DNA from: Bimastos eiseni
Taxonomy: Eukaryota > Annelida > Clitellata > Crassiclitellata > Lumbricidae
Direction: 5' to 3'
DNA length: 64,000 bases
NCBI GenBank assembly: GCA_959347315.1
Contig: OY365811.1
Location: 35,073,074-35,137,073 of the forward strand
Below the pieces are notes generated by a model, which had not been told where the DNA came from, did not search any database, and was given only the letters and a program-made list of their open reading frames with translations. A program made the translations under genes and the position numbers. Shown here piece after piece: positions 11,782 through 20,608 of the stretch; the stretch's first letter is position 1; each line of letters starts with the position of its first letter.

Positions 11782-13148
11782 ATTTATGTGTTCATGCCTT
11801 CATCACTAGTCAAATTGCTCACTGTCCCTCGATAGGCTGTATGGGAAGATCACGTAGGTAGCATTCACACTCAAAAGCCTCTGCTACATTGCAGCTACTG
11901 TATCGGATGAATAGGAGTGAATGCATCAAGTGTCAGGTGTCAATCCATTTTTATTTTCAGGAAGCTTCACCCAAAAGCGCTTTGTAGGTAAGAAGGAGGA
12001 GAATTTTGAACCAGGCAGTTGGGGAAAGAGCCAATGAAAAACAATACCTTTAGGTGTGTTGTTGATAATTGGGCATTGAGAAAGGTAAGGATGTGTTTAC
12101 TCAGCAGTCGACTTAACTTAGCCTTGCCTCGTTTGTATTTTAGAAACGGCCAGAGACGTTCCTGAGGCTCAGTCTCTTAGAGTGGAGAATAAAATGTTCT
12201 ATTTTGACGTTGGACAAAACAGACGAGGAACGTACATGCGCGTTTCAGAGGTAGGAACGTTCTTATTCATTGATTTGATTAATTAATCAATTACCTTAGT
12301 TAATGCCATGCATTGGTAAAAGTTTGCTGATTGGTGTGAGAGAGAGGTGAGATGAAAGTGAAACTGCATCCCCTTAGAGGATTGCCTACACCAACCCAAG
12401 GTGTGTTTTTTGGCAAGGCATGTGTAGTGAATATCATTGCCAAAACCCCTTCGAGGTAAGCAACTGACTATAAGAATGGCTGCTGAGGGTGCGTGCCATC
12501 ATAGATGTAAATAAAAGAAGGTCCTCTTAGGGACATTTCTTTTGGATAAAGTCATCCCTCACAATTAGAAATTTAGACGTGTAAAATTCAGAGCAAGTAT
12601 AATGACTTTTCTATACATTTGATGAATTAGGAAGATACACTAATTGCTTATGTCCTCTTGATTGTCTGTGATCATCGAGCAAGGGTCTTTTAGCTGAGCC
12701 ACGATGCAGAACTGTTGCAGGAAAGGAAACGACTGCTGCTCTCTCTTTGTCGCTTAAATTCTCTTCCTTCAAAGAGTAGCTCAAAACTCAATACATCAGT
12801 ATTTCTCCTTGGTTTTCAACAGCAATAGATTGAAGCCAATGCATTTTGAATTTCTACAGGCCTGAGAGGTGGAGTCTAAATTATCCTTTCATCAATAAAA
12901 TAAATATCAGTAAATAAATCAAACTAATTGTTTTCAGCTTTACTTCTAACTTGTATCTTCTCTGTGCTTAACTATGTCTAAATGACATTTATGATCAGGT
13001 GAGGTCAAGTTTCCGAACTGCAATAACCATTCCGGAACATTCCTGGGAGAGGTTTCGCGACATGATGTCGCACTTCATTGATCGCGAAAGTATTACATCG
13101 TCAACTTCCATTCGAGATGGAGGAGGTGCGGCAGGCAGCAGCAGCTAG
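4283..13148 (+). CDS. PURA: Pur-alpha homologue (PUR-domain nucleic-acid-binding protein), 7 coding exons
   Basis: Spliced CDS: 4283-4343, 4925-5031, 7031-7133, 8996-9114, 10408-10528, 12144-12250, 12999-13148; 768 nt, 255 aa, all GT-AG with matching phases. PUR proteins bind purine-rich single-stranded DNA and RNA and act in transcription, replication and mRNA transport. Three PUR repeats are visible at residues about 25-93, 104-171 and 180-238. Their strands read [37 protein letters not shown] and [19 protein letters not shown], close to vertebrate PURA. Repeats I and II pair into one intramolecular PUR domain and III normally mediates dimerisation. It lacks the Gly-rich N-terminus and Gln-rich C-terminus of human PURA (322 aa); the tail is instead a short Gly/Ala/Ser stretch. 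Vertebrate PURA has an intronless CDS, unlike this gene. PURB- or PURG-type orthology cannot be excluded, since one invertebrate gene is probably ancestral to all. Confidence 0.95.
4925..5031 (+). CDS. PURA: PUR gene coding exon 2 (first half of PUR repeat I)
   Basis: Residues 21-56, ending in GRFMKIAE, the nucleic-acid-contacting beta strands of repeat I. It enters in phase 1 after AG at 4923-4924 and exits in phase 0 at donor GTATTT. Confidence 0.95.
5140..5530 (-). mobile_element. Truncated L2/CR1-like LINE 3' end (PUR intron 2)
   Basis: On the minus strand a decayed frame reads [20 protein letters not shown], resembling the C-terminal segment of CR1/L2-clade reverse transcriptases (compare GLAPQYLSDLL). 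It is followed downstream by the dispersed tail motif GCGCTATATAAA (plus 5161-5172) and a short ATACGAT/TATA tail. The 5' truncation is typical of LINEs. The clade comes from family knowledge; frame decay is visible. Confidence 0.6.
7031..7133 (+). CDS. PURA: PUR gene coding exon 3 (second half of PUR repeat I)
   Basis: Residues 57-90 plus one base. It begins [10 protein letters not shown] and carries the AAEFRD helix start typical of PUR repeat I (compare VEFRD in vertebrates). It enters in phase 0 and leaves in phase 1. Confidence 0.94.
7928..8768. repeat. 17-19-bp minisatellite in PUR intron 3
   Basis: About 840 bp of units of the type AAAAGCATGGGAAGGGGT with one or two extra G. It is wholly intronic (intron 7134-8995). 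All minus frames stay open, producing spurious Phe/Pro/Leu-rich frames of about 300 codons. Variant blocks (GCAAGGG, AAAACATGGG, TAATGCATGG) recur at about 8367-8425 and 8641-8700, so a block of about 270 bp was duplicated inside the array. Confidence 0.95.
8996..9114 (+). CDS. PURA: PUR gene coding exon 4 (first half of PUR repeat II)
   Basis: Residues 91-130. The acidic linker is followed by [20 protein letters not shown], near-identical to the vertebrate repeat II start. The acceptor TTTTCAG is strong; the exon exits in phase 0 before GTATGC. Confidence 0.95.
9259..9480. repeat. Dispersed repeat family copy 1 with fold-back arms (PUR intron 4)
   Basis: It starts with TGTAA pentanucleotide repeats, then shares long blocks (CCTCGAAAATTT.TCAG, GCCCACAAAAG, GACC.GCTTATTC) with the copy at 21652-21736. 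This copy also carries inverted arms at 9292-9312 and 9451-9471 that match at 20 of 21 positions; the other copy lacks the left arm. Confidence 0.65.
10408..10528 (+). CDS. PURA: PUR gene coding exon 5 (second half of PUR repeat II)
   Basis: Residues 131-170 plus one base. [15 protein letters not shown] aligns with IALPAQGLIEFRDAL of human PURA. The loop before it is shorter and less Gly-rich than in vertebrates. Phase 0 in, phase 1 out. Confidence 0.95.
11022..11394 (-). mobile_element. Truncated L2/CR1-like LINE 3' end (PUR intron 5)
   Basis: A minus-strand frame includes [20 protein letters not shown], matching the CR1/L2 C-terminal pattern of a conserved Arg/Thr block before AFSV..P.LWN. 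Its 3' end is a degenerate GAGCGCTTCTGAGTAG..TATA tail at 11027-11066. Stops and shifts show a dead copy. Confidence 0.55.
11717..11781. repeat. CT-rich microsatellite in PUR intron 5
   Basis: Pyrimidine run of CTCT, CTGT and TTTC units with a pure CT core near 11754-11775. No function evident. Confidence 0.85.
12144..12250 (+). CDS. PURA: PUR gene coding exon 6 (first half of PUR repeat III)
   Basis: Residues 171-206, with [20 protein letters not shown] matching the vertebrate RFFFDVGSNKYGVFMRVSE. Phase 1 in, phase 0 out at GTAGGA. Confidence 0.95.
12999..13148 (+). CDS. PURA: PUR gene coding exon 7 (second half of PUR repeat III, stop)
   Basis: Residues 207-255 and TAG at 13146-13148. [19 protein letters not shown] corresponds to VKPTYRNSITVPYKVWAKF in human. 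The tail ends GGGAAGSSS rather than in a poly-Gln segment. Confidence 0.93.
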   Translation: MRSSFRTAITIPEHSWERFRDMMSHFIDRESITSSTSIRDGGGAAGSSS

Positions 13149-13380
13149 GTGACCTTTGAGTCAGGGTGACCTTCGAGTCAGGGTGACCTTCGAGTCATGG
13201 TCAGCAGCAGACTCGCCAATGTATGGACCTTTTAACGTAGCATTTGTTTCCGGTGGAACTGGTCGTAGCTTGTGGACAAATTCTAGATTAGGTCAGAGGT
13301 CAGGGCAGAGAGCTTGCAGCAAGTCTAACGCTGATCGAATGTTGAACAGTGAGGCTGAGCTTTGTTGTTGTTGTTGTTGT

Positions 13381-14020
13381 GGATGATGATGATGAGGATT
13401 ATGATGATGATGATGATGATATGTTTATGTTGTTAATGCTTGAACCCAGTGACTGTGATGGAAGTGACTGATGTGCTGCTTTCTGAAAGATGAATGTGAT
13501 TTCTCTTATAGTTATGATGATTTTTGTAACTGGCGATGATGATGATGAGGATGATGATGATGATGATAAGGATGATGATGATGAGGATGATGATGATGAT
13601 GATGATGATGAGGAGGATGGTGAGGGTGGTGGTGATGGTGGTGGTGATGGTGGTGGTGATGGTGGTGGTGATGACGTTTGGGTGATTATGACGTTGTGGC
13701 AATGATGATTGTGATGAAACTGATGCAGAATAATTGAAGACAACCACATTGATGCTTGACGATTGTATCGTTTACATGGTAATAAGTTGAAATGATGACT
13801 GATTACAGATGATGTTTGCAATGATGTCTGTTGTATAGAGACTAGTGATGATGATAATGATGATAATGACGATAATGATGACGACAACGATGATGATGAT
13901 GATATTGATGATGACAACGTTGATGATTATGATGATGATGATAATGATGATGACAATGATGATAATGATGAGCGTGATGATAATGATGATGATGACGACG
14001 ACGATGATGATGATGTTGTC
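13381..14020. repeat. GAT/GAC/GGT trinucleotide tracts
   Basis: Two imperfect blocks, about 13381-13680 and 13845-14015, mostly GATGAT with GAC and GGT variants, separated by unique sequence. They give false Asp-, Ser-, His- and Ile-rich open frames on both strands. Confidence 0.93.
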
Positions 14021-14859
14021 CATTTTGCACTGACTTCCTGTTGTCTGTTGACCTATTAACCTCTACAGTCAGCTCTATTTATTTTTGCCTAACTAGTACA
14101 AGTTCGAGCGGGTTTCAACAATGCTTTTGCCATGATGACTTTATTTATACAGAATGCATGCTTCTGAAACTGTCATGATATCATCACGCCGCTACAGTAT
14201 ATGATTTAATATGCTCTTAAGGTGTTAAGGCATATTCTTATCCTGCAGATAGTAACCGTTTTATTTTTTTCATTTTATTCTGTATTACTCTGAAGGTAGT
14301 TGGACAGCAGTTTAGAAATGTTAGAATATCATTATTTTAATCATCAGGTTATACAAGGTATTTAGTGAAAATGGTTTAGCATAGAAAGGCGTCTAGCTTA
14401 TTTTATGTTCTGGTTGTAGACTAAAGCTTATGATTCAGTTGATTATGTTAAATTTTTGGCAAAATGAGGCGCTACGAAATATAACAATTACACTGTGTTT
14501 CATAAAAACTGGCTATTGATTTTGAGTCTTGTAGTCTTTGCAGTGTTAGAAATGTTGCTGTTCATGACGAGAATTGATCATGATACCAATTAATTACTCA
14601 TGGTATCAATTACCCATGATAACAATTACCCATGATAACAATTGATGCCAATTACTCATGATAACAGTTATCCATTATGATGGCATGGTAACAAGTTAAT
14701 GTACTCATGATAACAATTGATATAAAAAAAATGGAGTCATTGAAGTGTTAATAGCAGCTCAGACCGCCAGGATCAATGAGTATTGGGCTGTGAGTCGCTA
14801 TGCACATGGTAAAAAAGAAAGATAAGGCCTAGATCATTGGGTTGGGCTGGGTTTGGGTG

Positions 14860-14940
14860 AATGGTAACACTCCAGCTGGGAGTGCTCCTAAGTAGGTTCC
14901 TGAAGGGGTGCTATATAAAAGTTCAGAATAAATGAATGAG
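14860..14940 (+). mobile_element. LINE 3' tail fragment
   Basis: GAGTGCTCCTAAGTAGGTTC is followed by GGGGTGCTATATAAAA and an AATAAATGAATGA tail. It matches the dispersed 3' tail seen after recognisable LINE coding remnants at 54730-54965. Only the tail is preserved. Confidence 0.5.
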
Positions 14941-14998
14941 CATCAAGAGCAGATGATCTGCATGAGTGTGGGATCAGCGTGTAGGACATTGGCCCCCT

Positions 14999-15758
14999 TT
15001 GACATAAGCCCCCCTAGACAAAAGCCCCCTAGACAAAAGCCCCCTAGACAAAAGCCCCCTAGACAAAAGCCCCTTAGACAAAAGCCCCCTAGACAAAAGC
15101 CCCCTAGACAAAAGGCCCCTAGACAAAAGCCCCCTAGACAAAAGGCCCCTAGACAAAAGCCCCCTAGACAAAAGCCCCCTAGACAAAAGCCCCCTAGACA
15201 AAAGCCCCCTAGACAAAAGGCCCCTAGACAAAAGCCCCCTAGACAAAAGCCCCCTAGACAAAAGGCCCCTAGACAAAAACCCCCTAGACAAAAGGCCCCT
15301 AGACAAAAGCCCCCTAGACAAAAGCCCCCTAGACAAAAGCCCCCTAGACAAAAGCCCCCTAGACAAAAGGCCCCTAGACAAAAGCCCCCTAGACAAAAGC
15401 CCCCTAGACAAAAGGCCCCTAGACAAAAGCCCCCTAGACAAAAGGCCCCTAGACAAAAGCCCCCTAGACAAAAGCCCCCTAGACAAAAGCCCCCTAGACA
15501 AAAGCCCCCTAGACAAAAGCCCCCTAGACAAAAGGCCCCTGGACAAAAGCCCCCTAGACAAAAGCCCCCTAGACAAAAGGCCCCTAGACAAAAGCCCCCT
15601 AGACAAAAGGCCCCTAGACAAAAGCCCCCTAGACAAAAGCCCCCTAGACAAAAGCCCCCTAGACAAAAGCCCCCTAGACAAAAGCCCCCTAGACAAAAGC
15701 CCCCTAGACAAAAGGCCCCTAGACAAAAGCCCCCTAGACAAAAGCCCCCTAGGACAGC
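14999..15758. repeat. 15-bp satellite array (about 50 units)
   Basis: Tandem AGACAAAAGCCCCCT units with a frequent variant AGACAAAAGGCCCCT. The variants are ordered: starting at about 15106 they spell a repeating block of 10 units (150 bp), then versions of 11 and 12 units. The 15-bp period keeps all six frames largely open, so the 255-300-codon frames here are artefacts. Degenerate units flank both ends (about 14986-15010 and 15790-15825). Confidence 0.96.
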
Positions 15759-16547
15759 CCCGGATTTTTCACAGAACATAATTTCCCCCCCACCGTCCCA
15801 CCCGGACAGAAGCCCCCTCTGTGTAATGGCATAACGCAAATATATATTTATTCAATTCAACTTAACAAACATAATATCTTTGTTTAATTTTATCTTCGGG
15901 ATCCAGGTTTAATTAGGGTTGAACCGAAACTTTAACGAGTATTGTAGTACTCGGCATAAACTGGGACTCGAACAAAACTGACAAACCATGGCATGATTAC
16001 AAGTAGGCTTACAGTATGAACGGATGATGACAAATTATTTACTTAACTTGGATTAATTTGTTGGGAATTCAGCTTCTCTTTAAGCACGAATTATTTTTCA
16101 ATAATCCAACTTCTCTGTAGGTCGTACACAAGAACATAAATAACTAATTAGGCTTATCATTTTAGAGAAGAGGCAAAGTGCGACAATGATCTACGTTACT
16201 ATGTTGAATCACGGTGACAATTTCATTATTTCTGTTTAGCAAATCAGACATTGTCAAAAGATAAGTTAACGTTTGAATTTCTCCTGTTGGATGCATAGAT
16301 ACTACAGACAGTCAGCGTCAGTTACACTGATTATCAACTGTAGCAATATAAGCATGCAGCTAATAACGAGTCCTGCCCAGTGACTCAATCAAATTGAGCG
16401 CTGAAGTTTTATTAGAAAAGTAATTAGTCGGCTAACTACAGCCAGTGCCACGTGTTATCATCATTATAAGGTCTTGTTCTTGGTTTGTAGGTATTAGGCC
16501 GTTGGGCGAGCTTATGGCCTAATCTTGGGACCTATGATCATGGGTGC

Positions 16548-16582
16548 ATGGAGGGCTTTTGTCCTAGGAAGGGCTTTTTTCC
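16548..16582. repeat. Inverted copies of the 15-bp satellite unit
   Basis: GGGCTTTTGTCCTAGG and a second GGGCTTTTTTCC are reverse complements of the AGACAAAAGCCC unit that fills 14999-15758. With the array they could form the two ends of one 1.6-kb inverted-repeat element. Confidence 0.5.
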
Positions 16583-17022
16583 AGAGGACTTAATTATGTC
16601 TGTTGCTCGTAGGACCTGCCTGCTGCCTGCATACTGGCGTATAGGACCTACTCTGTTGGCTAAATTTACTTTAAAAGTATCTGTTCTAGGACAATAACCC
16701 ACGTATAAATAACCCCCGGAAAATAACCCCCATGTAAAAAACCCGGACAATAACTCTCCGACACGATAATACCCATAGGCCCACACCAATATTATGCAGA
16801 TAATTATATTACATTACAAATAATGTAAAAAATCAGAAAGTTATGATGATTTTATTAGATATAATGTGATACATTCGTGAACCATTCACGTTGAGTATTA
16901 AATTAAATCTCGAAAATGAAATTGTTACATACTGTCAAATAGTTCAGCGCACTCAAAAATACAGGTTGTTATCTATTCCACAGAGGTAGTCAAAAACTAC
17001 AATCAGTACCAAGTAGGGTTTG

Positions 17023-17265
17023 TGTGGCACGGTGGCCGATTGGTTAGAGCGGTCAGCCCGTAACGTTCAGTGTACGCTGAGCGAGCGGGTTCAACCCTCG
17101 TCCGATTAGTCACTGTGTAGGAACCTCAATTGAGCAAGTCCTTCGTGCACAATTGCTCTGCACTCCAACTGCAATTGCGCCGTCGAGGCGTGTGTATGCA
17201 CTTCTGAGCAAAAGATGTTGGAAGAAGGGTGGTATCAAATTTCGGTAATAAAAAAAAGATGGCGC
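17023..17265 (+). mobile_element. tRNA-derived SINE, full head
   Basis: The head resembles a tRNA gene with a Pol III A-box (TGGCCGATTGG, 17033-17043) and B-box (GGTTCAACCC, 17088-17097). A body ending GGTATCAAATTTCGG and an AATAAAAAAAA tail follow. The body is shared with the copy at 53263-53473. It is not a functional tRNA: the acceptor stem is not maintained. Confidence 0.8.
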
Positions 17266-17493
17266 TCCCTGTAGTTTTTTCGACGGTCAGAATCCGTTCA
17301 TTTGAGTCAGCATATTTCTTTCTTGGAGGCTGTGATGGTCTGAGTGAAGACCAATCAGAAAATGGTCTGCAACCTATCTACTAATTTAAATCTTACGGTA
17401 TTTATGTGATAGTTTCTGCTTAATTCTTACTATTATGCTAGTCAGAGGTTATTGGCCGGGTTTTTTCGCATGGGGGTCTATTATTCGTGGGTT

Positions 17494-17700
17494 ATTGTCC
17501 GGGGGTTATTTGTACGGGGAGTTAGTGTCTGGGGGTAATTGTCCGGGGGTTATTTGTACGGGGAGTTAGTGTCTGGGGGTAATTGTCCGGGGGTTATTTG
17601 TACGGGGAGTTAGTGTCTGGGGGTAATTGTCCGGGGGTTATTTGTACGGGGAGTTAGTGTCTGGGGGTAATTGTCCGGGGGTTATTTGTACGGGGGGGGG
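17494..17700. repeat. 44-bp tandem repeat (about 4 copies)
   Basis: Units of GGTTATTTGTACGGGGAGTT followed by AGTGTCTGGGGGTAATTGTC, nearly identical to one another and hence recently amplified. They form the right terminus of the element at 16687-17712. Confidence 0.9.
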
Positions 17701-17712
17701 GTTATTGTCCTG

Positions 17713-19979
17713 TCACCAAAGTGTCGCATAATTAAAGACGTTGTATATTTATAGGCGTAATTGTTGGCCGCAGGTTTAATAAGCCCTTACGCCCTATGGC
17801 TTTATTCATGGACAAGAACACTATATAGATAATCGCGCATCGAACGAAGAACTGCTTGAAAAATCAAGCACTCGTTTACCGGCCAAACACGAAATAACAA
17901 TGAGGGTGCGGTTCAAACTATGAAGCATAAAATAAGTCTTTGGGCGCGGGTTAAAGATGCCGACATAAAGAGTTAAGAAACCGTCGGCGTTAGACATGCA
18001 CTGCTTGGCACTATTGCTGTGACGTTTTCGAATAGGACAACGACTGGTTTTGTAGATGAAATTTTATGGATATCTTCAGAAACTATTCAGTGCAAGTAAG
18101 AGATGAAAAGTCGTCGTCTGTTTCGCGTTTTGTCGTCATTGGACAACCTCTTAACAGTTGGCATATATTTACAGACGGATGTAGCTGTTTGCTTTTGCCC
18201 TCGTTGGCGCACTGTTTCCGTGTCTAATGGCTGTCCGAGCTGTTAATTTTGACCCCACCTAACTCTTTAATAGGCATACAATACATCACGACACCTACCC
18301 TATCTCGCCTTACCCCTTGTGACATTTTTTAACCAAAGCTATTAATTAGGTCTTACTTTATATTACCTTATTTAACTTATCCGGTCTTACATTACGTTAG
18401 CGTCGAACATACATGCTTTACTTTATTTACCTTACGCACCTTGCACTGCTTAACCGTTTGCCTTCTTTGTTTTAATTACATTTGCATTACTTTGCAGTAA
18501 GGTAAAGTCTTCCCAGATTTAAATAGGCATCATATACACAACGTCCTACCAGCTTTGTTGCAGCACGTTGCACTGACATCATAATATATAAATATAGGCC
18601 TACATTGACAAACGTCTATATATATACATAACGAGTAGGCTATGCATATATATATATATATATATGTATATACATATGTATATTTATGTATATATATATA
18701 TATGTATATATATGTATATATATAGGCCTATAGGTTACCAATGTATCTGACGATGCCAACATCTTTTACTCTCTCATCTCCCTCAGTAGGCTACACTATA
18801 CGAAATTGCGATTGCCGAATTAACCAAAAGAAGCGATTTTACTCTGAACCAACAAATTCACCTTGATCTTGACAAGATTCCCACTAAGCTTAGGTCCTAT
18901 AATAAATCTGTCCAACTTACCCCTATTAACAACCACATCGACGGCAAAACAATTAAATAAGTCAAAACTACGACAATCTCATTAAACAAGTCAAAACGAT
19001 GAGACGGAGCGAGAGAGGCTTGGCCTTGCTCTTCGTATTGTGGCAATGCATACGAAGAACGGAGAAGAACAACCCTGGGTTGTAGAATGAAGATATCTAC
19101 GACCAGATGATGGTGACTCCAGAAAACATGGCTGTCTAAGATAGGATGCTGCACAACCGGTTCGGCGGATTCCCTTTACCCAGACTTGGGACTGGCACTT
19201 TCAGGCAACGATCGAGCGGTGGCGTAGTCTGGCAGCTCAGAAAATCAACGCATCTTGGCATGAGTGAGCATACAATGCAATTCGTTCCGCACGTAATTAG
19301 ATAGACCTATATGCATAAATGTTTATAATTATGACAATGCATTGAAGCCCCGCCAATTAGCCAAGCTGCACCATATAAAATGTATATATATATATTGTAG
19401 TTGAGCAATCTGAGACAGACAGACAGACACAGACAGACAGACAGAGACATACAGAGACAGATAGGCATGCAGGCAGCCAGACAGAGAGAGACAGGGAGAG
19501 AGATCGAGGCCCTCGTAAATGACATTACCATAATCCAGGGTATACTGCGTGCGAATGCATGCGTCAGAGTGGACGCGACTTTAACAGACAGCGCGTGGCG
19601 TACAGCTCGTATTGGCATTGTCATATAGAGGGAGAAGGTCATCGTCCAGTTGTAGATTACGCAAGGAAGTTTGAGAAGAAAACGTTAAACGAGGTTTATA
19701 AATTATGCAAATCTATCTTTAAAAACGTTGAAGACTAAACCTAAAGCATAAAGACTATTTTAGACCCTAGTGTTTTCCATCGCTGCTGTGTGCACGGTTT
19801 CCTCTATCTCGACCTACATGTAGTCTTCGTTCTGTATCGGCCAAAACCCTCACTTCGGTCATATGTCAAATTACTTACTAAAGGTTCAGAACTGGCTCCT
19901 ATCTGTCAGCGCATAGAGTATTGGATCGCCTCTATGCTATGACCATGCCAGCTATAAGCCTTGTTCAGACTTAACAGCT
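17713..19979. other. Intergenic sequence without recognised gene
   Basis: Unique-looking AT-rich sequence with TA/TATG runs near 18645-18725, a short GACAGACA run near 19412-19445 and frequent TAGGCCTA. The 21-bp string beginning GACTTGGGACTGGCACTTTC near 19183 recurs near 31328, so both may derive from one repeat. No coding exon found. Confidence 0.5.
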
Positions 19980-20235
19980 TCACCTTTGTCGGTCGGTGTC
20001 TGGTGCACATGGCATTCGCTCCCTGCGCTCAACGACGAAGGGGTTCTCATCGTCTCGTTCACCCGCACCACCTCTAGGCCTATGCAGTCACGGAGCTTTA
20101 TCGGTGTTGGCTCCGGCGTTGAGGAATGGCCTCCCTCTTGCGCTGCGTCTGCTCCCTACTATAGGCCACTCTCCGAAACATTCTACAAGCCCTTGAAAAC
20201 TGTGATTAAGTCGGAAGTTCCTCTGAGTAGTTCAT
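19980..20235 (+). mobile_element. Decayed L2/CR1-like LINE coding remnant
   Basis: Across two frames the translation reads HGIRSLRSTTKG and SVLAPALRNGLPLALR, matching the LRS..-G..-V.APALWNSLP pattern at the C-terminus of L2/CR1-type polymerases. Frame changes show it is dead. Confidence 0.55.
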
Positions 20236-20415
20236 CTGAACTGAAGAGGTCTTATATGTGAATACTCAAATGAATCCTAATCTTAATCTAAAAGCTTCTA
20301 AAGCGTCACTCAGGGCCGAGCGCATGGCATCAGCTTATTCAAGAGCGCATCGTCAAGTCACGAAAAAATTAAAAGACACCTTGTCCATATGAATCTATGA
20401 TAGATGATGTCTAAA

Positions 20416-20608
20416 CAGGGGCGCAACTAGGGGTGCTGAGTGCTATGGGTGCTTGAGCACCCATAAATAAAAAAGTTGACAGACACAATTGATCCAATTC
20501 CGATGATTTTTTTTGAAGGGAGGTGCGAGGGTGCTTTCATTTGCTGCTTCACGCCTTCGAAGTTTGTAATATGAGCACCCTCTGGAAAGTGCTCTGGTTG
20601 TGCCTCTG
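20416..20608. mobile_element. hAT-like MITE (193 bp)
   Basis: The ends are CAGGGGCGCAACTAGG and, reversed, CAGAGGCACAACCAGA: an imperfect inverted repeat of the CAGGGGCG type common at hAT termini. The flanking 8-mers (TGTCTAAA and TTCATAAA) are only partly alike, so the target duplication is eroded. No coding capacity. Confidence 0.55.

Larger units (their letters stand above)
13149..14940 (+). other. Probable 3' UTR/3' flank of the PUR gene
   Basis: Directly after the stop come three 17-bp copies of GGTGACCTTCGAGTCAG-type sequence (13149-13200), then a TTG run and long GAT/GAC trinucleotide tracts. The first AATAAA in sense orientation is at 14927-14932, about 1.8 kb past the stop, in a LINE-tail-like sequence, so the true transcript end is uncertain. 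Confidence 0.45.
16687..17712. mobile_element. Element bounded by inverted GGACAATAACCCC subrepeats
   Basis: The left end (16687-16760) reads AGGACAATAACCC then AAATAACCCCCGG units. The right end (about 17446-17712) is the reverse complement, GGTTATTGTCCT last, expanded to about four copies of a 44-bp unit. Terminal inverted repeats built of short subrepeats recall some large animal DNA transposons. No transposase and no target duplication were seen. A SINE lies inside. Confidence 0.5.

Noticed and set aside
13399..14033. Asp-, Ser-, His- and Ile-rich frames
   Set aside because: Pure consequence of GAT/GAC trinucleotide tracts.
14999..15758. CRISPR-like appearance of regular short repeats
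   Set aside because: Units are contiguous without unique spacers, and the DNA is eukaryotic; the same applies to all tandem arrays here.
14932..15839. Frames of 255-300 codons on both strands (PPRQK, LGGFC and SRGLL repeats)
   Set aside because: A 15-bp satellite is a multiple of three and free of stops in all frames; coding potential in every frame at once is the mark of an artefact.
17023..17110. Functional tRNA gene
   Set aside because: A- and B-boxes are present, but the acceptor stem does not pair and a SINE body and tail follow; a second copy exists.
16687..17712. Target-site duplication for the subrepeat-TIR element
   Set aside because: The bases flanking the outermost AGGACAATAAC on each side do not match.
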